A stretch of 64,000 nucleotides of DNA from Castellaniella sp040276085 (GTDB taxonomy: Bacteria > Pseudomonadota > Gammaproteobacteria > Burkholderiales > Burkholderiaceae_B). The notes below the pieces were generated by a model. The model ran no database searches, was not told the DNA's origin, and was given only the letters and a program-made list of their open reading frames with translations. Shown here piece by piece: positions 26,003 to 34,079 of this stretch (positions are counted from its first letter, which is position 1; the number at the start of each line of letters is the position of its first letter). The position numbers were made by a program, and so were the translations under genes. The stretch lies in contig NZ_JBELOK010000012.1 of the NCBI RefSeq assembly GCF_040276085.1, positions 1-64,000 of the forward strand, read 5' to 3'.

Positions 26003-27172
26003 ATGATGAATTTCGAAATGCTGGATACCAGCAGAAACGGCACCGTGATCAAAGTCGTCGGCGTCGGTGGCGCCGGGGGTAACGCGGTGGCCCATATGAT
26101 CCACTCCGGAGTACAAGGAGTGGAATTTATCTGCGCCAACACAGATTCGCAGGCCTTGCTGGCCAGCGAAGCGCCTGTGCAGATCCGCCTGGGTCGCACC
26201 GGTTTGGGTGCTGGTGCCAAACCCGACCAGGGTCGTGCAGCGGCGGAGACTGCTCGCGAGGAAATCCGTGCCGCCTTGAACGGGGCGCACATGGTGTTTA
26301 TCACGGCCGGCATGGGCGGTGGCACCGGCACCGGGGCTGGCCCAGTGGTGGCCGAGGTTGCCAAGGAACTGGGTATCCTGACCGTCGGTGTGGTTACCAA
26401 GCCGTTCATTTTCGAAGGCAACAAGCGCATGCGCCTGGCCGAAGAAGGGATCCGCGAGCTGACGCGCCACGTGCATTCCCTGGTGGTGGTGCTCAACGAA
26501 AACCTGTACGACCTGATGGACGAAGACGCCACCCAGGAAGACTGCTTCCAGGCAGCTGATGACGTGCTGCACAATGCCTGCGCAGGCATTGCCGAAATCA
26601 TCAATGTTGAAGGCAATGTGAACGTCGACTTCGAGGACGTGAAAACCATCATGGGCGAGCAGGGTCAGGCCATGATGGGCACAGCGGTTGCCGCTGGCGC
26701 CGATCGTGCCCGTACCGCCGCTGAGCAAGCCATTGCCTGCCCCTTGCTTGAGGGTGTCGATCTGCATGGTGCCCGTGGGATTCTGGTCAACATTACGGCC
26801 AGCCGCTCGCTGAAAATGCGTGAAACCCGCGAAATCATGGAAACCATCCGCAGCTATGCATCCGAAGACGCCACCGTCATTTTCGGGACGGCGTACGACG
26901 ATGCGATGGGTGAAAGCCTGCGTGTCACCGTGGTGGCAACCGGTCTGGGCGCTGCCAACAGCCGTCCGCAACTGGTGTCCAACAATGCTGAAATCCAGCG
27001 CACCGGCACCGACAATCAACCCGTGCATCTGGGCCATGATTTTGCCGGTACGGATGTGCCGTCGGTGATCCGCCGCCCTCGCACCAGTGCTTCGGCACAG
27101 GTACAGGCGCTGGAAGGCGCCGGGATGGATCACTTTGATATCCCTGCCTTTTTGCGTAAACAGGCCGATTGA
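26003..27172 (+). CDS. ftsZ: Cell division GTPase FtsZ
   Basis: Tubulin-like GTPase that forms the Z ring, 389 residues. KVVGVGGAGGNAV, the tubulin signature MGGGTGTGAGPVVAEVA (near residue 104), the T7-loop NVDFEDVKT, and the C-terminal FtsA/ZipA-binding peptide DHFDIPAFLRKQAD are intact. AGGGAG at 25991-25996 supports the ATG at 26003; a second ATG follows immediately at 26006. Confidence 0.97.
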   Translation: MMNFEMLDTSRNGTVIKVVGVGGAGGNAVAHMIHSGVQGVEFICANTDSQALLASEAPVQIRLGRTGLGAGAKPDQGRAAAETAREEIRAALNGAHMVFITAGMGGGTGTGAGPVVAEVAKELGILTVGVVTKPFIFEGNKRMRLAEEGIRELTRHVHSLVVVLNENLYDLMDEDATQEDCFQAADDVLHNACAGIAEIINVEGNVNVDFEDVKTIMGEQGQAMMGTAVAAGADRARTAAEQAIACPLLEGVDLHGARGILVNITASRSLKMRETREIMETIRSYASEDATVIFGTAYDDAMGESLRVTVVATGLGAANSRPQLVSNNAEIQRTGTDNQPVHLGHDFAGTDVPSVIRRPRTSASAQVQALEGAGMDHFDIPAFLRKQAD

Positions 27173-27234
27173 TCTCTGAAGATCTGTCGTTCTGACCTCA
27201 CATCGCGGCTGCTGTCACGCCGGTCGCGGCGCCT

Positions 27235-27270
27235 GGCACACCCTTCTCTTCCCCTGGAGGAGGGTGTGCC
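27235..27270 (+). terminator. Stem-loop after ftsZ
   Basis: GGCACACCCT (27235-27244) pairs perfectly with AGGGTGTGCC (27261-27270) across a 16-base loop. The downstream T content is low (TTCGCATAAC), so it may be a weak terminator or an mRNA 3' protector between ftsZ and lpxC. Confidence 0.5.
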
Positions 27271-27327
27271 TTCGCATAACAAGTGTGAAATCCAGTGACA
27301 AGGGTCGTGGAAAACCCGTAGAGCGGT

Positions 27328-27333
27328 TACAAT
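27328..27333 (+). promoter_or_regulatory. Candidate -10 element upstream of lpxC
   Basis: TACAAT at 27328-27333 lies 61 bp before the lpxC start. I cannot find a good -35 partner, so this is a weak prediction for a separate lpxC promoter. Confidence 0.3.
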
Positions 27334-27394
27334 ACCCCGACATTCTGCGCCAGGGCGGTAGTGCCTTGTGCGTGTAGCCTATTCCGATATACCC

Positions 27395-28318
27395 ATGCTC
27401 TTACAGCGCACGATCAAGCAAGCGATTTCCACCAAAGGCGTGGGCCTGCATTCAGGCCGCCGGGTTGAAATCACATTGCGCCCCGCACAGCCCAATACGG
27501 GCATTGTTTTCCATCGCACCGATCTTCCCCAGGTGGTTGATCTGCCGGCGCGCGCCGATGCTGTGGGCGATACCCGTATGGCCTCTGTATTGCAGCAAGG
27601 GTCAGTGCGCGTATCTACCGTCGAGCACCTGATGTCCGCCCTGGCTGGCCTGGGGGTGGATAACCTGCACGTTGATCTCAATGCCGAAGAAGTGCCCATC
27701 ATGGATGGCAGCGCCGGCACCTTTGTGTATCTGCTGCGTAGCGCCGGCCTGCAAGAGCAATCTGCGGCCAAGCGGTTCATCCGGGTACTCAAGCCCGTCG
27801 AAGTCCGCGAGGGCGATGGCCCGGCCGCCAAATGGGCGCGCCTGGAGCCTCACGACGGCTTTGCGTTGTCGTTTTCCATCGATTTTCGCCATCCGGCCAT
27901 CAACTCCACCGCCAATCGTGCCGAAGTTGATTTCGCCACTGATTCTTACGTCAAAACCATTGCGCGTGCGCGTACCTTCGGATTTGCCTCCGAGGTCGAG
28001 GCGTTGCGCTCCATGGGGCTGGCCCGGGGCGGCAGCCTGGATAACGCGATCGTCATGGACGAATACCGCGTGCTTAATTCCGATGGCTTGCGCTACGACG
28101 ACGAATTCGTAAAACACAAGATCCTCGATGCCATCGGGGATCTTTATCTCGCCGGCCAACCGCTGGTGGCCCGGTACGTGGCCTGCAAGTCTGGCCATAG
28201 TCTTAACAACCAGCTGGTACGCGCTTTGCTGGCCCAGCAAGATTGCTGGGAAACCGTCACCTACGAATCCTCCCAGCTGGCACCCGCTGCCTACACCCGC
28301 GACTGGCAACTGGCCTAA
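27395..28318 (+). CDS. lpxC: UDP-3-O-acyl-N-acetylglucosamine deacetylase LpxC
   Basis: Zinc deacetylase that commits UDP-GlcNAc to lipid A synthesis, cytosolic, 307 residues. The N-terminal QRTIKQAISTKGVGLHSG, the zinc histidine in STVEHLMSAL (near 78), and the C-terminal KHKILDAIGDLYL and GHSLNNQLVRALL motifs (zinc His and Asp and the catalytic His) are all intact. The start at MLLQRT is homology-based; no strong ribosome-binding site precedes it. lpxC directly after ftsZ is the usual arrangement in proteobacteria. Confidence 0.97.
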   Translation: MLLQRTIKQAISTKGVGLHSGRRVEITLRPAQPNTGIVFHRTDLPQVVDLPARADAVGDTRMASVLQQGSVRVSTVEHLMSALAGLGVDNLHVDLNAEEVPIMDGSAGTFVYLLRSAGLQEQSAAKRFIRVLKPVEVREGDGPAAKWARLEPHDGFALSFSIDFRHPAINSTANRAEVDFATDSYVKTIARARTFGFASEVEALRSMGLARGGSLDNAIVMDEYRVLNSDGLRYDDEFVKHKILDAIGDLYLAGQPLVARYVACKSGHSLNNQLVRALLAQQDCWETVTYESSQLAPAAYTRDWQLA

Positions 28319-28331
28319 GGGGCAGCGGTCG

Positions 28332-28814
28332 CTATTTTTGTGTACCTTCTGGCCGGTGATGACGCAATAACCGGCTGACTGCATCGGATAAGGGCCCGGG
28401 GCTTAGATCCTTGGCCAATGTCTCAAAGCAGTGCAAGGCCTGCTCGTCCAGTGGTCGGGTTTCACGCAGTGGCTTTTGTGTCCCGGCTTGCCCCATGGCG
28501 GCATCAATGCGCACGACAATGGTTTCTACCGGCCATCCCTGTTGCTGCAGCTGGCTGGCCACTTGGTGTGTCAGTTGCCGCAGGCGTGCGGCATAGGCAG
28601 GGCCAGGAACCAATACGGTAAGTTGTTGTCCCTCTATACGGGCTACCTGTGCGCGGCGCTGCAGGGCAAGGGGCAAGGTGGCGCGCAAGGCGCTTTGCAG
28701 GGCCATCAGCGTATGCGCTGTTTGCAGCAGATGGGCCCCTTGCGGGTTTGCCTGCAACCAGCTCAGGGCCGGGGCCCCAGGGGCATGGCTGCGGTGGCGA
28801 GAAGCCTGAGACAT
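28332..28814 (-). CDS. DUF721 (DciA-like) protein
   Basis: A 160-residue protein with a DUF721 domain at about residues 28-112 (LQTAHTLMALQSALRATLPLAL, then VARIEGQQLTVLVPGPAYAARLRQLTHQVASQLQQQG). Members of this family include DciA, the loader or partner of replicative helicase DnaB in bacteria without DnaC. The C-terminal 45 residues are charged and probably disordered. Convergent with lpxC (13 bp) and divergent from the M23 gene with 15 bp between the start codons. Whether it acts as the helicase loader here is inference from the family. Confidence 0.78.
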   Translation of the reverse strand: MSQASRHRSHAPGAPALSWLQANPQGAHLLQTAHTLMALQSALRATLPLALQRRAQVARIEGQQLTVLVPGPAYAARLRQLTHQVASQLQQQGWPVETIVVRIDAAMGQAGTQKPLRETRPLDEQALHCFETLAKDLSPGPLSDAVSRLLRHHRPEGTQK

Positions 28815-28829
28815 TTAAGGATTAGTTGG

Positions 28830-29876
28830 ATGAAGTCAGAAGTTGATGTTGCAACAACCGCACGACGGTTCAGCCATTCTACCGTGCACTGGCTGGCACG
28901 CCTGGGCTTGTTGCTCTTGTTGTTGTCTGCCGCTGCATGGGCAGGTGCGCAGTGGCAGTCCTGGCAGGGCACTTCTTTGTTGCAAACTCAGCAAAGGCAA
29001 ACGCTGAATGCCCGGATGCAACAGCAAACCGCGGCCCTGCAGGGTAACCTCGCCGATCTGGCAGGTCGCGTCGGAGAGCTCCAGGGGCGGGTGTTGGCCA
29101 TGGAGGCCGTGCGCAGCCGTATCGCCCAAGCAGCCGGCCTCAAGTACAGCGCCCCAGAGATTGCCGGTGGTCCAGCTCCCACGGCCGCTGATGTGGACAG
29201 TTTGTCGCACATCCCGCAGGCTGATGCGTCCCAGGTGCTGGATGACATCACAGACCCTTTACCCATGTCCTTGTCCTTTGAGTCGGCCGAACAGTTGGGC
29301 GCACGGGTAGATGCGCTGGGTGCGCGTCTGGACAGCCAGGAAGACGCTTACGCATTGGTGGATGCGGCCTTGTCCCGGCAGGCGGGGTTTCAGGCCAGTT
29401 TGCCTACCTTGTCGCCGGTGGATTACCCGGCACTCAGTTCTTCTTTTGGCTGGCGCCGCAATCCGGTCACCGGGCGGCAAACGATGCACGAGGGGCTGGA
29501 TTTTGCAGCACCCCGGGGCACGGACATCCGTGCCGCCTCGGGCGGGATTGTGGTGCGAGCCGGCACCTGGCACGGCTATGGCAAGATGGTTGAAATCGAC
29601 CACGGCAATGGTTTGCGCACCCGATATGCGCATGCGTCCAGCATACTGGTCAAGGCGGGAGACCTCGTGCGTCAGGGAGATCTGATCGCTCGGGTGGGCA
29701 GCACAGGCCGCTCCACCGGGGCTCATCTGCACTTCGAGATTCGCATGGCAGATTACCCACTGGATCCTACCTTGTTCCTGCAGGCGCCAAACCGATCGTC
29801 CGCACAGGCCTTGGCGGGACTACGGGTAGCAGCCGCAGATCAGCCTGCCAAAGCGGCGGGCCCGCAGCTGCGTTAA
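28830..29876 (+). CDS. M23-family LytM-domain metallopeptidase
   Basis: Membrane-anchored periplasmic protein of 348 residues. It has a cytoplasmic tail, one membrane segment (about 27-47), a coiled-coil-like stretch (QQRQTLNARMQQQTAALQG to about 100), then an M23 domain at about 205-315. The zinc ligands are present: HEGLDFA (HxxxD) and HLHFE (HxH), so it should be an active peptidoglycan endopeptidase of the MepM/NlpD class and not a degenerate activator. The ATG at 28830 follows AAGGA. The 5' neighbour is secA, so the pair is often seen together in betaproteobacteria. Confidence 0.9.
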   Translation: MKSEVDVATTARRFSHSTVHWLARLGLLLLLLSAAAWAGAQWQSWQGTSLLQTQQRQTLNARMQQQTAALQGNLADLAGRVGELQGRVLAMEAVRSRIAQAAGLKYSAPEIAGGPAPTAADVDSLSHIPQADASQVLDDITDPLPMSLSFESAEQLGARVDALGARLDSQEDAYALVDAALSRQAGFQASLPTLSPVDYPALSSSFGWRRNPVTGRQTMHEGLDFAAPRGTDIRAASGGIVVRAGTWHGYGKMVEIDHGNGLRTRYAHASSILVKAGDLVRQGDLIARVGSTGRSTGAHLHFEIRMADYPLDPTLFLQAPNRSSAQALAGLRVAAADQPAKAAGPQLR

Positions 29877-29893
29877 ACTGCATCGTTTACCTG

Positions 29894-29913
29894 CGGTCAC
29901 TGTTCAGTGACCG
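29894..29913. other. Perfect hairpin or palindrome between the M23 gene and secA
   Basis: CGGTCACTG (29894-29902), TT, CAGTGACCG (29905-29913): two 9-base arms and a 2-base centre. As RNA it gives a compact hairpin; as DNA it could be an operator. There is no T run, so it is not a standard terminator. It sits 18 bp beyond the M23 stop codon and 66 bp before secA. Confidence 0.5.
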
Positions 29914-29978
29914 TGCCTGACAATCATCCGGTTGCCGGGGCTGTTTTTGGCAGCGCCGGCCCGCAGCGACGACACACT

Positions 29979-32729
29979 ATGGTTTCTCTGCTTAAAAAGT
30001 TCATTGGCAGCCGCAACGACAGGTTGCTCAAGCAGTACCGCAAGCAGGTCGCACAGATCAATGCGCTCGAGCCCTCTGTGCAGGCTTTGTCCGACGAAGC
30101 GCTACAAGCCAAAACTGACGAATTCCGTCAGCGGATCGCCGACGGCAAGTCGCTAAACTCTTTGCTGCCGGAAGCGTTTGCGGTGGTCCGCGAGGCCAGC
30201 AAGCGGGTGTTTGGCATGCGCCACTTCGATGTGCAGATGCTGGGGGCGATTGCCCTGCACAATGGCAAAATTGCAGAGATGCGCACGGGTGAGGGCAAAA
30301 CGTTGATGGCTACCCTGGCGGTGTACCTCAATGCTTTGCCCGGCAACGGGGTGCATGTGGTGACAGTCAATGATTACCTTGCCCGGCGCGATGCCGAGTG
30401 GATGGGCCGCCTGTACGGGTTTCTGGGCCTGAGCACGGGCGTGGTGGTGCCGCAGCAAGAAAACGAAGAAAAGCGCGCGGCTTATCAGGCAGACATCACC
30501 TACGGTACCAACAACGAGTACGGTTTCGATTATCTGCGCGACAATATGGAATTCCGCCCTGGCGACCGCCGTCAGCGCAGCCTGTCGTTTGCGATTGTCG
30601 ATGAGGTGGATTCGATTCTTATCGACGAAGCCCGTACGCCGCTGATTATTTCTGGTCAGGCCGACGACAACACCGAGCTGTACGTGCGGATGAATGCGGT
30701 GCCGCCTCTGCTGACGCGCATGGCCGAAGAACCGAAGCCGCACGAGCCAGAGCCCGAGGGTGATTTCTGGGTGGACGAAAAAGCCCAGCAGGTGCATTTG
30801 TCTGAGGCCGGGCAGGTCAAGGCCGAGCAGGTGATGGTCCAGCAAGGCATCTTGCCCGAGGGCGAGTCGCTATACGATCCCCGTCATATTTCGCTGATGC
30901 ATCATCTGTTGGTGGCGTTGCGTGCGCACAATTTGTTCCACCTTGATCAGCAATATGTGGTGCAAGACGGCGAAGTCGTGATTGTGGACGAGTTTACCGG
31001 CCGCCTGATGGCTGGTCGCCGCTGGTCTGACGGCCTGCACCAGGCCGTTGAGGCCAAAGAGGGTGTGCGCATCCAAAACGAGAACCAGACGCTGGCCTCG
31101 ATTACGTTCCAGAACTATTTCCGGATGTACGAGAAGCTGTCGGGGATGACGGGTACGGCCGACACTGAAGCCTACGAGTTCCAGGAGATTTACGGCCTCG
31201 AAACGGTGATTATCCCCACCAATCGTCCGATGGCCCGCGATGATCAGAACGATCAGGTGTTCAAGACAGATGCCGAGAAGTATCAGGCGATTCTGGCGGA
31301 TATCGTCGATTGCCATAAACGCGGTCAGCCGGTACTGGTGGGCACCACCAGCATCGAGAACTCCGAGCTTCTGTCCAATGCCTTGCGCAGGGATGGTTTG
31401 CCGCACGATGTGCTGAATGCCAAGCAGCATGCGCGCGAAGCGGAGATCGTGGCCGAGGCGGGCAAGCCTGGACACATTACGATTGCCACCAATATGGCCG
31501 GCCGGGGTACGGATATTGTGCTGGGCGGCAGTGTCGACAAGCAGATTGATCTGGTGCGTGCTGATGCCGATCTGTCGGCCGAAGACAAAGAGGCACGGAT
31601 TGCACAGATCCGCGCAGAGTGGGCACCGGCCAACGAAGCCGTGAAGGCTGCGGGCGGCCTGCGCATCATTGGCACCGAGCGTCATGAGTCACGGCGCATC
31701 GATAATCAGTTGCGGGGCCGTGCTGGGCGCCAGGGCGATCCTGGCTCGTCACGGTTCTATCTGTCGCTGGATGATTCGCTGATGCGCATTTTTGCGGGCG
31801 ATCGTGTCCGTGCCATCATGGATCGTCTGCGCTTGCCCGAGGGTGAGCCAATCGAGGCACGGATGGTGTCGCGCTCGATCGAATCCGCGCAGCGTAAGGT
31901 AGAAGGCCGCAACTTCGATATTCGCAAGCAGTTGCTTGAGTACGATGATGTGGCCAATGATCAGCGCAAGGTGCTGTACGGTCAGCGCAACGAGGTTCTG
32001 GAGTCTTCTTCGGTTGCCGATACGATTGCGAATCTGCGCGAAGCTGAGATTACCGCGGTGTTCCGTCGCTATATTCCAGAGGAAACGATGGAAGAGCAGT
32101 GGGATGTGCCGGGTCTGCAGACGACGCTGGAGTCCGATTGGGCGATGCCGATGGCGTTGGCAGAGATGCTGGAGAAAGAGCCCAATTTAACTGACGATGA
32201 TTTGCTGGATCGAGTATTGGCGGAATCCAAGCGTCTGTACGATGAGAAGGTGACGCTGGTTGGGCGCGAGGGCTGGGAGCCTTTCGAGCGCTCGGTTTTG
32301 TTGCAGGCGCTGGATTCAAACTGGCGTGCGCATTTGGCATCACTGGATCATTTGCGCCAGGGGATTCATTTGCGGGGGTATGCGCAGGTGGATCCGAAGC
32401 AGGCGTACAAGCGGGAGGCGTTCGAGCTGTTTTCGGACATGCTGGACCGGGTGCGCAATGAGACGGTCCGGGTGTTGATGACGGTGCGGATTCAGTCTGC
32501 CGAGCAGGTTGAGGTCGAGGAACCTACATCGCCGGCGCTCGAGAATGTGCGCTATCACCATGCGGATTATGACGCGGCGCTGCGGGGCGAGGATCCGGGC
32601 CTGGATCAGGGGTCTGCTGCGCAAGCGGGTGGTGTTCCGGCCGGGGCTGTGCCACGGGTGGGGCGCAATGATCCGTGTCCGTGTGGCAGCGGCAAGAAAT
32701 ACAAGCATTGTCACGGAAAATTGGCGTGA
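29979..32729 (+). CDS. secA: Preprotein translocase ATPase SecA
   Basis: Motor ATPase of the Sec export pathway, 916 residues. The first nucleotide-binding fold has MRTGEGKT (Walker A) and VDEVDSILIDEARTPLIISG (DEAD-like Walker B). The second has the GTTSIENSELLS and MAGRGTDIVLGG motifs and a QLRGRAGRQGDPGSSRF arginine-finger block. The C-terminus is the zinc-binding, SecB-contacting tail NDPCPCGSGKKYKHCHG. MVSLLKKFIG is chosen as the start; no strong ribosome-binding site is seen. No secM-like frame is present upstream. Confidence 0.97.
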   Translation: MVSLLKKFIGSRNDRLLKQYRKQVAQINALEPSVQALSDEALQAKTDEFRQRIADGKSLNSLLPEAFAVVREASKRVFGMRHFDVQMLGAIALHNGKIAEMRTGEGKTLMATLAVYLNALPGNGVHVVTVNDYLARRDAEWMGRLYGFLGLSTGVVVPQQENEEKRAAYQADITYGTNNEYGFDYLRDNMEFRPGDRRQRSLSFAIVDEVDSILIDEARTPLIISGQADDNTELYVRMNAVPPLLTRMAEEPKPHEPEPEGDFWVDEKAQQVHLSEAGQVKAEQVMVQQGILPEGESLYDPRHISLMHHLLVALRAHNLFHLDQQYVVQDGEVVIVDEFTGRLMAGRRWSDGLHQAVEAKEGVRIQNENQTLASITFQNYFRMYEKLSGMTGTADTEAYEFQEIYGLETVIIPTNRPMARDDQNDQVFKTDAEKYQAILADIVDCHKRGQPVLVGTTSIENSELLSNALRRDGLPHDVLNAKQHAREAEIVAEAGKPGHITIATNMAGRGTDIVLGGSVDKQIDLVRADADLSAEDKEARIAQIRAEWAPANEAVKAAGGLRIIGTERHESRRIDNQLRGRAGRQGDPGSSRFYLSLDDSLMRIFAGDRVRAIMDRLRLPEGEPIEARMVSRSIESAQRKVEGRNFDIRKQLLEYDDVANDQRKVLYGQRNEVLESSSVADTIANLREAEITAVFRRYIPEETMEEQWDVPGLQTTLESDWAMPMALAEMLEKEPNLTDDDLLDRVLAESKRLYDEKVTLVGREGWEPFERSVLLQALDSNWRAHLASLDHLRQGIHLRGYAQVDPKQAYKREAFELFSDMLDRVRNETVRVLMTVRIQSAEQVEVEEPTSPALENVRYHHADYDAALRGEDPGLDQGSAAQAGGVPAGAVPRVGRNDPCPCGSGKKYKHCHGKLA

Positions 32730-32740
32730 TTTTTTGAAAG

Positions 32741-32767
32741 AGGCCGGGAAGTTTCCCGGTCTTTTTT
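32741..32767 (+). terminator. Rho-independent terminator of secA
   Basis: GGCCGGGAA (32742-32750) pairs with TTCCCGGTC (32753-32761) with one G-U pair, and T6 follows at 32762-32767. It is a clear intrinsic terminator 12 bases after the secA stop. Confidence 0.92.
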
Positions 32768-32810
32768 CTGGGGGGCGCTCGACTGCGTCATTACTCTTGT
32801 CGGAGAGCCC

Positions 32811-33033
32811 GGCGGTGTGTTGGGCTGGCGGATGGGGCAAGTCGTTCGGTTCCGGCTGCGCCGGAACTGCCCGTGCGGGAGGCCATCAGAGGGCGCTCGC
32901 CAAACGCGCGGGGTGGTCAGTCCCCCGGACTGACCACAAGCGTCCCGCTTGAACGGCGGCTCGCTTGCCTCCCTCTGATGACCTCCCTCCCGGCGAACTC
33001 CAATTGCCCCACCCGCCAGCCCAACACACCGCC
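32811..33033. repeat. Large imperfect fold-back (inverted-repeat) element
   Basis: The 223 bp between the secA terminator and the LysR gene fold back on themselves. Outer arms of 30 bases (32811-32840 and 33004-33033) match at 29 of 30 positions. Middle arms of 17 bases (32877-32893 and 32971-32987) match at 16 of 17. The centre is a perfect 11-bp hairpin with a CCC loop (32913-32923 with 32927-32937). A separate small hairpin (TTCCGGC-TGC-GCCGGAA, 32850-32866) lies in the left arm. Unpaired segments of 40 to 90 bases separate the blocks, and no start or stop signals suggest a gene. It may be a dispersed intergenic repeat. Confidence 0.85.
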
Positions 33034-33058
33034 TGACGTACGGGGAGGGGGCAACGGT

Positions 33059-33958
33059 TCAGTTTGCCTGTTCAGAGGGTTGGGTCAGGCCGAGTTCATT
33101 CAAGAGCCAGTCGCGGAAGATGCCGATAGTGTGGCGTTGTTGGCCTGCGCTTGAGTAGGCCAGGTGGTGGCCGGTGTAATGGATTTCTCGCTCGCGTCCT
33201 GCAAGAGGGCGTACCAGACGGTTGCTCAGGAGTTCGCGCTCGGCCAGGCGGGTGGATTCCAGTGCCACGCCAAGTCCGTCTGCAGCGGCGGCGATTGCCA
33301 GAAAGCTGCGGTCGAAGCGTGCCCCTTGTGGGGTGCGTATGGGCAGGCCGTTCAGCTCAAACCAGGACGGCCAGCGAAACTGCTTGTATTCGCTTTGAAT
33401 CAGAGGGACATGCGCGAGGTCTGCCGGGGTACGGATACGCTTTGCGGTTTCAGGGCTGCATAAGGGGGTGAGCAGTTCTTCGCCCAAGGGGATGCTCATG
33501 GCATTTTCGGATCTGGGTTTGCCGTAGGTGATATCGATGTCGAATTCATCGGTGCCAAAGCGCACGTAGTCTGTGCTGGCGGCCATACGCAGGTCGATCA
33601 TGGGGTAGGCCGCAAGGAATCCCGCCAGGCGGGGAGCAAGCCATTGGGCTGCAAAACTGGGTGCGGAATGAAGGCGCAGCACGGTTGGGCCTCGGGCGGC
33701 GACAGTTTCGATGCCGTAGCGCAGGTCGTCAAATGCCCGGTTGACGTGCCGGTATAGGTATTCACCCTCAGGTGTCAGGTGAATTGCTCTTGTGCTTCGC
33801 ACAAAAAGACGGGTTCCCATACCGGATTCGAGTTTGCGGATTGCGTGGCTTATAGCGCTGGCAGAAAGCGATAACTCGTTGGCAGCATTACGAAAAGAAC
33901 CGTTTCTTGCTGCAGCTTCGAATGCGCGCAATAGAGATAGTGGGATGGTTTTAAACAT
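33059..33958 (-). CDS. LysR-family transcriptional regulator (GcvA-like)
   Basis: A 299-residue LysR regulator. The N-terminal helix-turn-helix spans about residues 5-60 (LLRAFEAAARNGSFRNAANELSLSASAISHAIRKLE), and the rest is the effector-binding domain. The start resembles the GcvA subgroup (PLSLLRAFEAAARNGSF). It is divergent from the dehydrogenase-transketolase-TRAP genes across 121 bp that contain a perfect palindrome just 12 bp upstream of its start codon, so it most likely controls that cassette and represses itself. Its effector would be the substrate or an intermediate, which is unknown. Confidence 0.9.
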   Translation of the reverse strand: MFKTIPLSLLRAFEAAARNGSFRNAANELSLSASAISHAIRKLESGMGTRLFVRSTRAIHLTPEGEYLYRHVNRAFDDLRYGIETVAARGPTVLRLHSAPSFAAQWLAPRLAGFLAAYPMIDLRMAASTDYVRFGTDEFDIDITYGKPRSENAMSIPLGEELLTPLCSPETAKRIRTPADLAHVPLIQSEYKQFRWPSWFELNGLPIRTPQGARFDRSFLAIAAAADGLGVALESTRLAERELLSNRLVRPLAGREREIHYTGHHLAYSSAGQQRHTIGIFRDWLLNELGLTQPSEQAN

Positions 33959-33970
33959 CTTGCTCTCAAT

Positions 33971-33993
33971 ATTGATGAAATCATTTCATCAAT
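33971..33993. promoter_or_regulatory. Perfect 23-bp palindrome, probable LysR operator
   Basis: ATTGATGAAAT (33971-33981), C, ATTTCATCAAT (33983-33993): 11-bp arms with a single central base. It contains a T-N11-A type LysR-site arrangement, and lies between the LysR gene and the SDR gene, close to the LysR start. No sigma-70 promoter stands out nearby; TTGCAG (33996-34001) may be part of one. Confidence 0.75.
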
Positions 33994-34079
33994 TATTGCA
34001 GATATATCGTTTGTCGGTGCGCGGGTGTGCTTCTACCATGATTCCAGCATTTCAGTACAGGACATCAGGAGAGCAGAAC

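Noticed and set aside
29877..29978. A secM-like secretion monitor before secA
   Set aside because: There is no frame with a signal peptide and an arrest motif in the interval; the upstream gene is an M23 peptidase.
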